DNA of 64,000 bases from Atlanticothrix silvestris CENA357 (GTDB lineage: Bacteria > Cyanobacteriota > Cyanobacteriia > Cyanobacteriales > Nostocaceae): the NCBI RefSeq assembly GCF_016056295.1, contig NZ_JAECZB010000067.1, positions 62,001 through 126,000 on the forward strand. Reading direction: 5' to 3'. The position numbers and the translations under genes are program-made. This document shows, piece by piece, positions 18,201-28,800 of this stretch (position 1 is its first letter; every line of letters starts with the position of its first letter). Below the pieces are notes generated by a model. It ran no database searches. It was given only the letters and a program-made list of their open reading frames with translations, and was not told the origin of the DNA.

Positions 18201-19928
18201 TGCCAGCATCCAAGCTATGCGTTCTTGGGGGTAAGCTGGATCTAGTGGTACGTAAGCTCCACCAGCTTTGAGGATAGCTAATAAAGCCACCACCATTTCT
18301 AAGGAACGTTCCACGCAAACACCCACCAACGTCTCAGGTTTCACACCCAAAGATTGTAAATGGTGCGCCAATTGATTCGCACGCGCATTCAACTGAGCAT
18401 AGGTTAATTCTTCCCAGTCCTCATTTTCAAAAGATTCTTCAATTTTAAATTTTGAATTTTGAATTTTGAATTTAAGTGCTACAGCATCCGGTGTCTTCTC
18501 TACTTGCTCCTCAAATAATTCATGAATACACTTGTGATATGCATAATTAATCTGGGTTTGATTCCACTCGAATAGCACCTGATTTTGTTCTGCCTCGGTG
18601 AGAAACTGCAAATTTTTAAGTCGCTGCTGGGGGTTTGCCACTAAATCTGCTAACCAAGTTTGCATATTTGCTAAAAACCGTTTGACAGTTGTAGTGTCAA
18701 AGCGGCATGTATCGTAGGCAATATCTAGTTTTAATTGCGTACTTGGCTCTACTGTTAATGTCAGGGGATAATTTGTTTTCTCAAAAGAACGATAATTACT
18801 AAAGCCAATACTTTCACCTAGCTGCCATCTGGCAGCATCTACAGGAAAGTTATTAAAAACTAAAATAGTCTCAAATAATGGCAACCCAGGTGCAATGTCA
18901 CTCCAACGTTGAATTTGTGACAAAGAGGTGTATTCGTACTGCCGGAGTTCTATTTGTTCTGCTTGTAATTGTTTGAGCCAATGTAAAACTAAGGTATCGC
19001 CTGTTAGCTGTACCCGTAAAGGTAAGGTACTCAGAAATAATCCGGCGATCGCCTCTACTCCCAATAATGCAGGTGGTCTACCAGAAGATGTAATCCCAAA
19101 CATGACATCGGTTTCACCACTGTAACGACTCAACAGCACCGACCACACTCCTTGAATTAACACATTCAAGGTGAGCTGATGTTGACGAGCAAAAGACTGT
19201 AAAGTGGCTGTGAAATCCTCTGAAAAGATTAGCTGTTGAGTATCGTCATCTTCTTGATTGCTGGGTAAGCTCTGGGGACTTTGATCTACTGCTAAAGTTG
19301 TTGGTGCTTGTAAACCTTTGAGTTTTTCTCGCCAAAATACCTCAGCTTTTGACAAGTCTTGTTGCTGTAGCCAAGCAATGTAGTCACGATAAGGACGAAC
19401 AGGTGCTAACTGATAAATTTTTTCTTGACACAATGCTTGATATATGCAATTAAAGTCTTGCCACAGCAAAGACCAAGACCAGCCATCAAGTAAGATATGG
19501 TGATGGCTACGGACAAAATAATAGGTATCGTCAGTCAGTTTGATTAAGGTAATGCGTAGTAACGGTGCTTGAGACAGATTAAAACCTTGTAGGCGATCGC
19601 TACCTAAAAAACTCTCTAATTTACTTTGTTGTTCATGTTGAGATATTTCTCGCCAGTCTAATTCTAAAAACGGCACACATACCTGTTGATAGACAACTTG
19701 AAACGGCTGCTCTAACCCTTCCCAGTAGAAAGCAGTACGTAAAATTGGGTGACGATCTACAACTTGCTGCCAAGCTTGGACAAATGCGGAAATATTCAGG
19801 TTGCCATTTAAGGTACAGCTTAACTGCTCGAAATACACTCCCGAATTGGGTGCAGCTAGGGTGTGAAACAGCAAGCCTTGCTGCATCGGCGAAAGTTCAT
19901 ATATGTCTTGAATATTCTCTGGGTTCAT
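15300..19928 (-). CDS. NRPS, C-A-PCP-E; probable basic D-amino acid
   Basis: 1542 residues. C domain of the type found after epimerases or PKS (YELSPMQQGLLFHTL) with HHILLDG near 144. A domain with YTSGSTGRPKG (about 633). PCP with the epimerase-partner form FFELGGDSI (about 1025). Epimerase with HHLAVDG (about 1213), EGHGRE and RTVGWFTT. The code read by eye is DAEDIGTVVK. The two acidic pocket residues (E239, D278) suit a cationic side chain, and the code is reminiscent of bacitracin-type Lys codes, so Lys or Orn is likely but not certain. The ATG overlaps the stop of the upstream PKS (ATGA). A heptamer repeat is read in frame within the A domain between A1 and LTYAQL, giving the odd stretch KFKIQNSKFKI. 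Confidence 0.92.
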   Translation of the reverse strand: MNPENIQDIYELSPMQQGLLFHTLAAPNSGVYFEQLSCTLNGNLNISAFVQAWQQVVDRHPILRTAFYWEGLEQPFQVVYQQVCVPFLELDWREISQHEQQSKLESFLGSDRLQGFNLSQAPLLRITLIKLTDDTYYFVRSHHHILLDGWSWSLLWQDFNCIYQALCQEKIYQLAPVRPYRDYIAWLQQQDLSKAEVFWREKLKGLQAPTTLAVDQSPQSLPSNQEDDDTQQLIFSEDFTATLQSFARQHQLTLNVLIQGVWSVLLSRYSGETDVMFGITSSGRPPALLGVEAIAGLFLSTLPLRVQLTGDTLVLHWLKQLQAEQIELRQYEYTSLSQIQRWSDIAPGLPLFETILVFNNFPVDAARWQLGESIGFSNYRSFEKTNYPLTLTVEPSTQLKLDIAYDTCRFDTTTVKRFLANMQTWLADLVANPQQRLKNLQFLTEAEQNQVLFEWNQTQINYAYHKCIHELFEEQVEKTPDAVALKFKIQNSKFKIEESFENEDWEELTYAQLNARANQLAHHLQSLGVKPETLVGVCVERSLEMVVALLAILKAGGAYVPLDPAYPQERIAWMLADAQVSVLLTQQQLVNNLPEHEATVITLDTDWSVISQNSQENLLHTATPENLAYVIYTSGSTGRPKGVMIQHQSLVNFAEAAIKEYGFIESDRILQFASISFDAAAEEIYPCLLCGATLILRSDEMLSSSAIFLQKCRELQLTVLDLPTAYWQQLISDLDTYNLMLPESLRLVIIGGEAAAIQSVQTWQQLVGEYPVLINTYGPTETTVVATACKLDKSHTKLPIGHPIGNVQTYVLDQYLRLVPVGVPGELYIGGDGLARSYLNRPDLTAEKFIIYPFSLEKGQRLYRTGDLVRYLPDGNLEFLERIDHQVKLRGFRIELGEIEAALNQYPTIKSSVVVLQEDSSGIKRLVAYIVTDSQPTPRDLRHFLQQKLPDYMIPSVFVPLRALPLLPNGKIDRKSLPIADINRLADQETYVAPRTPQEAQLAQIWAEVLRVEQVSIYDNFFELGGDSIISLQIIAKANQAGLVLTPKQLFQHQNIADLAVVCITEPTIKAEQGIITGAVPHTPIQHWFFAQYLPNPHHFNQAVLLEVRQTLDIKLLQQALQEILRHHDALRLRFEQNTSRWQQIITHPDDDVPFTRYDFSQLSETEQRTAIEATATKLQTSLNLSTGLVQIALFDLGAGKSQRLLFVIHHLAVDGVSWRILLEDLQTAYQQLSQGQTIQLPAKTTSFKHWSYLLQEYVNSDALQRERNYWLAINEHSQTRLPVDYTQGENIEASASKVSITLSKELTQALLQEVPKAYNTQINDVLLTALIQTFAQWTGKTSLLVDLEGHGREAIFDHADLSRTVGWFTTVFPVHLSLENVVHPGEALKTVKEKLRQIPQRGIGYGVLRYLADDREIAVAQPEVLFNYLGQFDQTFAESSLFSLASESSGQPRSLQSQRSHLLEINSLVSDGQLKLDWTYSTNLYDHTTIESLAKHFQEMLQQLITHCQSPDAGGYTLTDFPDVDLSLEALENVFTEMEIS
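18441..18474. repeat. In-frame heptamer repeat (AATTTTG) inside an A domain
   Basis: About four and a half tandem heptamers: AATTTTA, three AATTTTG and a partial copy. They lie inside the coding sequence of the C-A-PCP-E protein at about residues 485-496. The heptamer type is common in intergenic DNA of Nostocales. The surrounding residues align with other A domains only if this stretch and a short acidic extension are treated as an insertion. Confidence 0.8.
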
Positions 19929-22900
19929 TGCGACTTCCTCCTGTCAGATAGGCTGATTTGAGTTAGCAATTTACTCAAATCTGTTTGGCTGAGTTTTGCT
20001 GCTGAAAAGTCTGAGGGTGTATAGCTGACAGCTTTGGGTGATTGGCAGTGAGTGATAAATTGCTGGATGGCTTTGACAAAATTTTGCGCCAAAACCTCTA
20101 TCGTGGTGCGTTGATGTAGATTCTCGCTATATGTCCACTTCACCTGCATCTGACCACCACTAACAAAGGCTGTAATCTGGAACAAATGCGGACGAATTCC
20201 CTGGGGAGAGCGTTCTATTTGTTTGCTGTCTAGCAGCAGCCGGAATAGTGATGATTCCGGTACGCTGTCTGCAAGTTGACCAAGATAAAGAAAAATGACC
20301 TCTGGTTGGGGAAAGCTCTGAAGTTTTGACCCTTCCACGCTCAAGTAACGCAGTACACCATAGCTCAAACCTTGATCGGGAAGGCGACGGACTTGTTCTT
20401 TGACCGTCTGCAAAATATCCCCAGGATTTTCGGCTTGGTCTAACTTCAAGAGTAGGGGAGCGATGGTTGTAAACCAGCCAACTGTCCGCGACAAGTCAAC
20501 ATCTTCTAAGAGAACATCCCGCCCATTTCCTTCTAAGTCTAAAAGTAAAGAGCGATCGCCTGTCCATTGAGCAAAGGCTTGTAACAATCCTGCTAATAAT
20601 ACTTCTTCTATCTGGAGGCGATAAGTGCTAGAAACCTGTTGCAACGGTTCTGCATCCAGTGTCACCGTTATAATTTGCGCCGATGCAACTGTATTTACAC
20701 CTTGTGCATAGTCTCTAGGTAAACGGGTTACGGGGTGAGAAAGTTGTTCTAGCCAATAATCCAAATCAGAATTGAACTTTTGTTGTTGTAGTTGTGTTGT
20801 CCATTGTTGAAATGAGGTTGTTTTTGGTGGTAATTTTACCCCTAGACCTTGGCTTAATTGCTGATAGACTGTGTGCAAATCCTCAAGGAAAATTCGCCAG
20901 GAAGTCACATCAACTGCTAAATGATGAATGACAATCAACAAGCGGCTAGTTACTTTTGCACCTAAGTTAAATAAACCAACCCGCACTATCGGCCCAAACG
21001 ATAAATTCAAACTGGCTTGTAATTGGGCAGATGCCTTTTCCATTGCCAAATTTTGCTGTTCTGCTGAGAGTTCAGACAAATCCAGACATGTCAATGGCAC
21101 AGTTTCATCAACAGGCGCATTCACTTGTTGCCAGCCAGATTCCCCAGCCATAAATCGCAGACGTAAGGCATCGTGATGCGCTAGTAAATGCTGTAACGTC
21201 TCTTTTAAGAAGCTCACATCTAGTCCTTGCGAGACTTCTAGTGTGATTGACTGATTCCAGTGGTGTGCTTCCGGCTGATTTTGTGTCCAAAACCACTGTT
21301 GAATGGGTGATAAAGGTACTAAACCTGTAACACAACCCTGTTCTGCTTGATTATTTTGATGGGTACTAGCAACTGCTGCTAACTCAGCAATTGTTTGATG
21401 TTCAAAAACTTGTTTAGTCGCTAACTTTAAACCAGCTTGATTGGCACGAGCAATCAACTGGATACCTAAAACAGAATCTCCTCCTAGTTCAAAGAAGTTA
21501 TCGTAGATACCGACAACAGCAACACCAAGTAGCTGTTGCCAAATCTCCACCATGATTTGTTCAATCTGATTTGTAGGTGCAGCATAAGCACTTGATAAAT
21601 TTGGGCGTGTATGCAGTGATAGCAAGTCTACTTTTTTGGTAGCTACCTGTGTTGTCCATTGATTGAGTCTGGCTTGTAAATCAACTGTGGAGACAATAAC
21701 CTGACTCACTCCTTGTAGAGATAAAATGCGTCGCCAAGCTGCAATAGCTTCCTGTGGTGTCAACCCTTCTGTAGTGGTGGCGGGTTCAGTCAGCCAGCTA
21801 TCCCAATTGATACTAATCCAAGGTGTAGAACTGGTGCGGTTGCGATCGCAAGCAAAGACATCAAGAAAAATGTGTGCGGCGGGATAAGCAGCTTTCCCTA
21901 ATAAGCCTAATACCGATGCTAAAGAAGATATTAAAATGCAAAAATCTACTGATATCGTTTGTAATAATTGTTCTAAGACATACAGCCCTTGAATTTTAGG
22001 TGCAAATTGCTGTTGGCATTCCTCACGACTGATTTCTTGGACAGTGTTGACTGCTTTGACACCTGCTGCATGAATTACACCGTTGATTTCTCCAAATTGC
22101 TCTAGCCCTAGGGAGATAGCCCTTTGCATTTGTGTCAACGAGGTAACATCAGCAGTAATTACCAACACCTCAGCACCTAATGCTTCTAGTGCTTGTACTT
22201 GCTGAATTTTGCTGCTAGTAGGATCTGCTGCGTCGTGAGCTGCTAACCATGTTGCCCATGCTGTTTTCTGAGGTAAGGGAGAACGGCTGATGAGTATGAG
22301 TTTGGCTTGTAATGTCTCGGCTAGATGTTCTGCTAGCACTTTACCAATACCACCTAGTCCACCAGTGATCAAATAGACTCCTTTTTGCCGTAACCGGGTC
22401 TTGGTTTCAGTAGTCGCTTCTAATTTGAATGATTCAAAGGTTTCTACCCAGCGATGGCTACTACGGTAAGCAACGACTAAATCGGGAGATAGGCTCGTGA
22501 GTTCGGCTAGCAGTTGGGGTGTGAGTTGGTTAGTTCCAGTTATATCAATTTGACGGCAGGTAATCTGGGGGTATTCTTGGGGAATGACTTTGCACAGTCC
22601 CAATACTGTCGCTTTTTCTGGGCAAAGAAGCTCATCGCCGTTAACTTCATGGGTGCTGTTAGTAACAACTATGATTTGTAACTGCTGTGTTGTTTCTTGT
22701 TTGCCTAGTGCTTGCACCAAGAAAAGTAGACTGTAAAAACCGTAGTCTTGACAGGTAGCAAAAAATTCAGGGGTGGAACGATCGCACTCTTGAGGAATCA
22801 GACTCCAAAAATGAGCGATCGCTTGCGGAATTTTCTCTTGGTTACGCAGTTGTGTAAATAGGCGATCGTAGTCATCTGGAACTTTGGGGTTAATGGCGTA

Positions 22901-25777
22901 GGCATTATTCCCCAGTTGAGTAAACTGCTCTCCTACAGTCACAGTAATGACTTCTTCCGCCTCTAGTTGTGCTACCACTGGCTCACTGACACCAAAGGTA
23001 TCTAAAAATACTAGCCATCGTGATTTAGCAGCAGACTTGCTAGGCAAAAAAGAACGTTTCCAAGAAGGCAGATAAAACCAGTCAGCAATGTCAGATTTTT
23101 TACCTAGTTGATGCAGATTAGCAACTTTCGCTTGTGGTTCAATCCAATAACGCTGGCGTTCAAAAGGATAGGTAGGCAAAGGGATACGCTGTCTTTGTTC
23201 ATCTTTATAAAAGCCAGTCCAGTCTATTTGCACTCCAGCCAGCCATAATCTTGAAACAGTATTGAGGATAAACTCTATGTCTGCAAGTTGCTCTTGTGGA
23301 TGCCGCAGCGAAGTTAACACTACAGCTTGTGGCGCTTGATGCCGCTTAACTAAGGTGCTAAGTGTTCTACCAGGGCCTACTTCTAATAATACTCGCTCTG
23401 GTTGTTGCAATAGCTCCGTCATTCCTTCACTAAACCGCACTGTTTGCCGTAGATGTTTCGCCCAGTAGTGAGGATCGGTGGCTTCAGTCGCAGTAATCCA
23501 AGTCCCAGTGACGTTAGAGATAAAAGGAATTTGCGGAGAGTTGAGCTTGATTTTTTGTATTTGTTGTGTGAGCGGTGCTACTATCTCATCCATCATCTGG
23601 GAATGGAAGGCATGAGAAGTGTGCAGGCGGCGACAATCTACACCTTGGGCTGTGAGGCGATTTTCTAAGGCTGCTACTGCGGTTATCGAGCCGGAAACTA
23701 CACACAGTGAAGGCGCATTACTCGCAGCTAAAGATAATTCTGCACTCAACCAAGGTTCTACCTCTTGGGCAGACAGGGAAACAGAAAGCATCGCCCCTGG
23801 TTCTAGTTGCTGCATTAGCTTCCCACGAGTTGCCACCAATACCAAAGCCTCTGCTAAGGAAAACACACCAGCTAGAGTTGCTGCCACATATTCCCCGATA
23901 CTGTTACCAATCATGGCTTGTGGTTGTATGCCCCATGCCATCCACAGTTTTGCTAGGGCATATTCAATCACAAATAAGGCAGGCTGAGTTAAGGCAGTCT
24001 GTTGTAGTTGGGCTTGTGTAGAACTGGGATAGAGGATTTCTCTTAAATCTAGTTCTAAATGTGGTTTGAGTATTTCACAACAATCATCAACCTGTTGCTT
24101 AAAAATTGGCTCATTTTCGTACAGTTCCTGCCCCATGTTAGTATACTGTGCGCCTTGTCCGGGGAACATGAAAGTAACTGAGCGATCGCCTATTTCTTGA
24201 TAACTAGTCAAAAGTCGCTGCTGGTCTGATTTGAGCGTCTGTACAGCATCATCTAAATTTTGACAAACCAACGTCCGGCGATGGGGGAACCTTCTTCGAC
24301 CAATTTGCAGGGTATAGGCAACATCCGCTAGGTTGACATCGGGATGACACTCTAAATAATTAGCGAGATTTGCCGTAGCAGTTTCTAAGGCCGACGCAGT
24401 TTTGGCAGAAAGTAGCAATACCTGCCAAGGACGAGAAGCACTGGTGGCGGCTTCGACAATTGGGGCTTCTTCTACAATCAGATGGGCATTAGTACCACCA
24501 ATTCCAAAGGAACTTACACCCGCACGACGAGGATAGTGATTTGTCTGCCAGGGTGTCAGTTGCGTGTTGACGTAAAAAGGACTGTGAGCGAAATCAATTT
24601 GGGGATTCGGCTGCTCAAAATGTAAACTCGGTGGTATTTCCTGGTGTTGCAGGGCGAGGACTGTTTTAATGAAACCTGCCATCCCTGCGGCGGCGTTTAA
24701 ATGTCCAAAGTTGGTTTTGACAGAACCAATGGCACAGAATCTGTGTTTTTCGGTTTTGGACTGGAAAGCTTGGGTAAGTGCGGCGATTTCAATAGGATCA
24801 CCCAAGGCAGTACCAGTACCGTGTGCTTCTACATAACTGATAGTTTCTGGCTCAATTCCGGCGACAGCTTGCGCCTCAGCAATGACTTTGGCTTGACCGT
24901 CAATACTAGGCGCAGTGTAGCCAACTTTTAAAGCACCATCATTATTAACTGCCGAGCCTTTGATGATAGCGTGAATGCGATCGCCATCTCTCAAAGCATC
25001 TGCCAGTCTCTTTAATACGACAATTCCTATACCATTACCGCGTACAGTTCCTTGTGCTTGAGCATCAAAAGCACGACAATGACCGTCAGGAGAAGCAATT
25101 CCACCCTCTTGATATAGATATCCAGCTTTCTGGGGCAAAGTTACCGAAACTCCACCAGCCAAAGCCATATCACATTCACCACATAACAAGCTTTGACAAG
25201 CTAAATGTACTGCGACTAAAGAGGTAGAACAAGCTGTTTGAATAGTAATTCCTGATCCTTGGAGGTTAAGTTTATATGCTACCCGTGTAGTTAGTAAATC
25301 TTGTTGATTACTAAACTTTAATTGTTCTAAACCAACAGATTTCACTAAATCAGGGTTAGAAAAAAGATTGAATAAAAAATAAGTATTTACACTAGCGCCA
25401 GCATATATACTAATCCGACCGTCATAATTTTCTGAGTCGTAACCAGCACTTTCTAAAACCTCCCAAGCGCACTCTAAAAATAAACGTGCTTGTGGATCGA
25501 GAATTTCCGCTTCTCTAGGTGAATATCCAAAAAAATTTGCATCAAATAGTTCTACATCTGCCAAAACACCATTTGCTTTTACATAATTAGGATGATTCAG
25601 TAAATCTCGTTCTGAATCAATTAACTCGGCTTCTTCATTAGAAAAAAAAGAAATAGACTCTACACCATTTCGTATATTTTCCCAATATTCCTGTACATTA
25701 TTCGCCCCAGGAAATCTGCCAACCATACTAATAATAGCTATATTATTTAAGTTATCAGACTCGCTATAATCACTCAT
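19925..25777 (-). CDS. PKS module fused to an epimerase domain, KS-AT-KR-ACP-E
   Basis: 1950 residues. KS with TACSTS (Cys about 181), VEAHGTGT (about 317) and KTNFGHLNAAAG (about 357). AT with GNSIG (about 623) and SHAFHS (about 722), the malonyl-type signature. KR with GGLGGIG (about 1140), catalytic S and Y present, but the usual YxxxN is YPAAH (about 1297). Carrier domain with FFELGGDSV (about 1433), the form typical of PCPs upstream of epimerases. C-terminal epimerase-type domain with HHLAVDV in place of HHxxxDG (about 1619), EGNGRD and RTVGWFTT. An E domain on a PKS module is unusual. The carrier-E half looks like that of the next protein (15300-19928), suggesting recombination. It should add a ketide after the second interface module. 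Confidence 0.92.
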   Translation of the reverse strand: MSDYSESDNLNNIAIISMVGRFPGANNVQEYWENIRNGVESISFFSNEEAELIDSERDLLNHPNYVKANGVLADVELFDANFFGYSPREAEILDPQARLFLECAWEVLESAGYDSENYDGRISIYAGASVNTYFLFNLFSNPDLVKSVGLEQLKFSNQQDLLTTRVAYKLNLQGSGITIQTACSTSLVAVHLACQSLLCGECDMALAGGVSVTLPQKAGYLYQEGGIASPDGHCRAFDAQAQGTVRGNGIGIVVLKRLADALRDGDRIHAIIKGSAVNNDGALKVGYTAPSIDGQAKVIAEAQAVAGIEPETISYVEAHGTGTALGDPIEIAALTQAFQSKTEKHRFCAIGSVKTNFGHLNAAAGMAGFIKTVLALQHQEIPPSLHFEQPNPQIDFAHSPFYVNTQLTPWQTNHYPRRAGVSSFGIGGTNAHLIVEEAPIVEAATSASRPWQVLLLSAKTASALETATANLANYLECHPDVNLADVAYTLQIGRRRFPHRRTLVCQNLDDAVQTLKSDQQRLLTSYQEIGDRSVTFMFPGQGAQYTNMGQELYENEPIFKQQVDDCCEILKPHLELDLREILYPSSTQAQLQQTALTQPALFVIEYALAKLWMAWGIQPQAMIGNSIGEYVAATLAGVFSLAEALVLVATRGKLMQQLEPGAMLSVSLSAQEVEPWLSAELSLAASNAPSLCVVSGSITAVAALENRLTAQGVDCRRLHTSHAFHSQMMDEIVAPLTQQIQKIKLNSPQIPFISNVTGTWITATEATDPHYWAKHLRQTVRFSEGMTELLQQPERVLLEVGPGRTLSTLVKRHQAPQAVVLTSLRHPQEQLADIEFILNTVSRLWLAGVQIDWTGFYKDEQRQRIPLPTYPFERQRYWIEPQAKVANLHQLGKKSDIADWFYLPSWKRSFLPSKSAAKSRWLVFLDTFGVSEPVVAQLEAEEVITVTVGEQFTQLGNNAYAINPKVPDDYDRLFTQLRNQEKIPQAIAHFWSLIPQECDRSTPEFFATCQDYGFYSLLFLVQALGKQETTQQLQIIVVTNSTHEVNGDELLCPEKATVLGLCKVIPQEYPQITCRQIDITGTNQLTPQLLAELTSLSPDLVVAYRSSHRWVETFESFKLEATTETKTRLRQKGVYLITGGLGGIGKVLAEHLAETLQAKLILISRSPLPQKTAWATWLAAHDAADPTSSKIQQVQALEALGAEVLVITADVTSLTQMQRAISLGLEQFGEINGVIHAAGVKAVNTVQEISREECQQQFAPKIQGLYVLEQLLQTISVDFCILISSLASVLGLLGKAAYPAAHIFLDVFACDRNRTSSTPWISINWDSWLTEPATTTEGLTPQEAIAAWRRILSLQGVSQVIVSTVDLQARLNQWTTQVATKKVDLLSLHTRPNLSSAYAAPTNQIEQIMVEIWQQLLGVAVVGIYDNFFELGGDSVLGIQLIARANQAGLKLATKQVFEHQTIAELAAVASTHQNNQAEQGCVTGLVPLSPIQQWFWTQNQPEAHHWNQSITLEVSQGLDVSFLKETLQHLLAHHDALRLRFMAGESGWQQVNAPVDETVPLTCLDLSELSAEQQNLAMEKASAQLQASLNLSFGPIVRVGLFNLGAKVTSRLLIVIHHLAVDVTSWRIFLEDLHTVYQQLSQGLGVKLPPKTTSFQQWTTQLQQQKFNSDLDYWLEQLSHPVTRLPRDYAQGVNTVASAQIITVTLDAEPLQQVSSTYRLQIEEVLLAGLLQAFAQWTGDRSLLLDLEGNGRDVLLEDVDLSRTVGWFTTIAPLLLKLDQAENPGDILQTVKEQVRRLPDQGLSYGVLRYLSVEGSKLQSFPQPEVIFLYLGQLADSVPESSLFRLLLDSKQIERSPQGIRPHLFQITAFVSGGQMQVKWTYSENLHQRTTIEVLAQNFVKAIQQFITHCQSPKAVSYTPSDFSAAKLSQTDLSKLLTQISLSDRRKSQ

Positions 25778-25821
25778 TTTTAGCCTACTTGTTGTTTAAA
25801 TATTTAGGTATATACTTGCTC

Positions 25822-28800
25822 TTAAAGATTCGTTTTATTTTTCCCTCTCTGCTTCCTCTGTGCCTCTGCGGTTCGTTTGACAAAATTTTGTCGCATCTGC
25901 GCCCGTTCATGACTTTGCTCTAAAGACGATGACTGTTGATTATCTGTTTGACTTAAATACTTAGCTAAAGCATTGATAGTAGGATTTTGAAAAATATCAT
26001 TAGCGGAAATATTTCGATTAAACTTTTGCTGTAGTTTTACAGAAAGCTGAATAATTAGTAAAGAATGCCCACCTAATTCAAAGAAATTATCATAAATTCC
26101 TACCTTTTCTACTGCCAACACTTCTTGCCAAATTTCAGCAATAATTCGCTCTGCCTCATTGCGAGGAGGAATGTAAGCTGCGGCTATTTCCGGGCGAACT
26201 TTGTCAGGTGCAGGTAACTCTAGACGATTAACTTTGCCATTAGCGGTTAATGGTAAATTCTTGAGTTGTACAAAATGTGCAGGCAACATATATTCAGGTA
26301 GTTTCTGCTTTAAGAAACTCCGTAGTTCATGCACATCAATTGCTGTTTGCTGATGGGTAACAATATATGCCACAAGTTGCTTTTGTCCTGGGTTATCTTC
26401 CCGTAATACAACGACTACCTCACGCACACTTGGGTGTTGACTCAGGACGGCGGTAATTTCCCCCAATTCCACACGGAAGCCATGCAATTTCACTTGGTCA
26501 TCAACACGCCCGACAAATTCCAAGTTGCCATCAGGAAGATACCGTGCCTGGTCTCCTGTTTTGTACAGTCTTGCCCCTGGTGTATGATTGAAGGGGTTTT
26601 GAATAAAGCGATCGCTAGTCATCTCTGGCTGATTTAGATAACCACGCGCTACACTATCACCGCCAATGTAAATTTCACCTGTGACACCTATGGGTACAGG
26701 TTGCTGATATTTATCGAGGAGATAAATTTGTGTATTAGCTAAAGGACGACCCAGAGGCACTTTTCCTGATTTAGCATTAGTGGGTACAGCATAGGTCAGC
26801 ACTCCAACGGTGGTTTCTGTAGGGCCATAATGGTTGAATATTTGACAATTTGGCGCATATTTGCGTACTAACTCGATTAACTCCCAATTACAAGCTTCGC
26901 CACCAAGAATCAAACGCTGACGGGGCAAAATTTGCTGTGCATATTCGGAGGACAGAAGTGCGGATAGATGAGAAGGCACAATCTTTAAACAGTCAATTTG
27001 ATATCGGCTGCAATAATCAGCCAGTGCTTGAGGATTGGTAGCACGTTCACTAGAGATAATATGCAGGCATCCGCCTGTACACAAAGCTGCAAAAATGGCT
27101 GTATTACCTAAGTCAGCTGCAAAGGTGGAAACAGTGGCAAAGTTGGCACTTATTGGTAAGTTGAGTTTTTCTAAAATGCCGTTGAGGTAGTTCAGCAGGT
27201 GGCGATGTTCAACAGCAACACCTTTCGGTTTACCCGTAGAACCAGATGTGTAAATTATATATGCTAAGTTTTTGCTACCAACAGGGTGAAGTTGTGGGTT
27301 AGATAACTGAATGTCTGCGTCTAGACATAAGACCTGTACTTGATTTTGGTCAATGAGGTGTACAAAATGTCTTTGAGTCAACAATACTGATACTTGGGCA
27401 TCATGCAATCTCCAGGCTACGGCTGCTGGCGGTAAACTGGGATCTAGAGGTAGGTATGCCCCACCTGCTTTTAAGATACCGAGAATACCAATTGCCAGTT
27501 CTAGAGAACGTTCGATATAAAGCGCGACGACTGTTTCGGGTTTAACTCCCAAGGATACCAATTTTTGCGCTACGACATTGGCTTTGGTATCTAGTTGCTG
27601 ATAAGTTAATTTTTCATCTTCAAAGACAACAGCGATGTTATTTGGCGTGCTGCGTGCTTGGGCTTCAAACCAATGATGAATACACTGGTAGGGAGGAGCA
27701 GCAGATTGAGTTTGATTAAATTCAAATAATAATTGCTGACGTTCTAGAGGGCTAAGAATTTCTAATTTACCTACGTTTGTTTCAGGATTTTTGACTGCAT
27801 TGCTTAATAAAGTTTGCCATTGCTGTGCTAATCGCTCAATATCTCCTTGACTAAACAAATTAGCATCATAGTGCAGTTCTGTTATTAAAGAATTATCTTT
27901 TAGCCAACAGGAGAGTTTAACTTTAAAGCGTTCTATACAAGCGTGTTGTTTTTGAACTGTGAATGTAATATTGTCAGCTAAATATTGATGAGGCTGTGAG
28001 TTAAAGTCAAAGGCAAAAGGTAAAAATAATTCTTGGCTATCAATATCTTCCCAACTAAAGGTGTCTTGCCATTGCTCAATTTCGCTAATTTTTGTGTTTA
28101 GCTGTTGCCAAATTTCAGCAAATGTAGAGTCTTCTTTAAAGGCACAAGATACAGGGATATATTTAGCTAATAATCCCAGTGCGGGCTTTAATTCTGCATA
28201 ATTTCTGCCATCAAAACAAGTGGCGATCGCTATTTCTATTTCTCCTGTCAGCCGCGATAATAAAATCTGCCAGCTAGACATGAGTAATGTCGCTATCTTC
28301 TCAGCATCTTCATTCGCCAATACTGCCAGATTATTTATAAGATCAGGAGATAAATTAATGTTGATTGCTTGTGGATTGAATGCCAGGGGTTTTGTGGACG
28401 ATTGTTCACTAGGTAACTTACCTGCAATTAAGTGATAAATATTCTGTTTGTGCCAATAATCTTTACCTATTTCTGCTTCTTTGCCTACTAATAATTCATT
28501 CTGCCAAGCCGAAATATCAGCATATTGTATAGGCTCATTAGTTAACTCTTTAACAGTATAAGCCGTGAAAATTTCTTGAACCAGATTATGAAGCGATATT
28601 ATATCTCCACAAATAGCCGATAATGTAATAATTAATATATATTTATTTTGAAAAAAGTTAGTTAAACTAATATCTAAAACACTCCCATTTTCTAGGTTAA
28701 AGATGGTTGGTTTTGAATGGTAGTTTTGAATTTTATTAATTTGAAAATCATTATTTTCTGTGATTACTTGTAAAGGCACAGACATTCCTTTAATTGTGGA

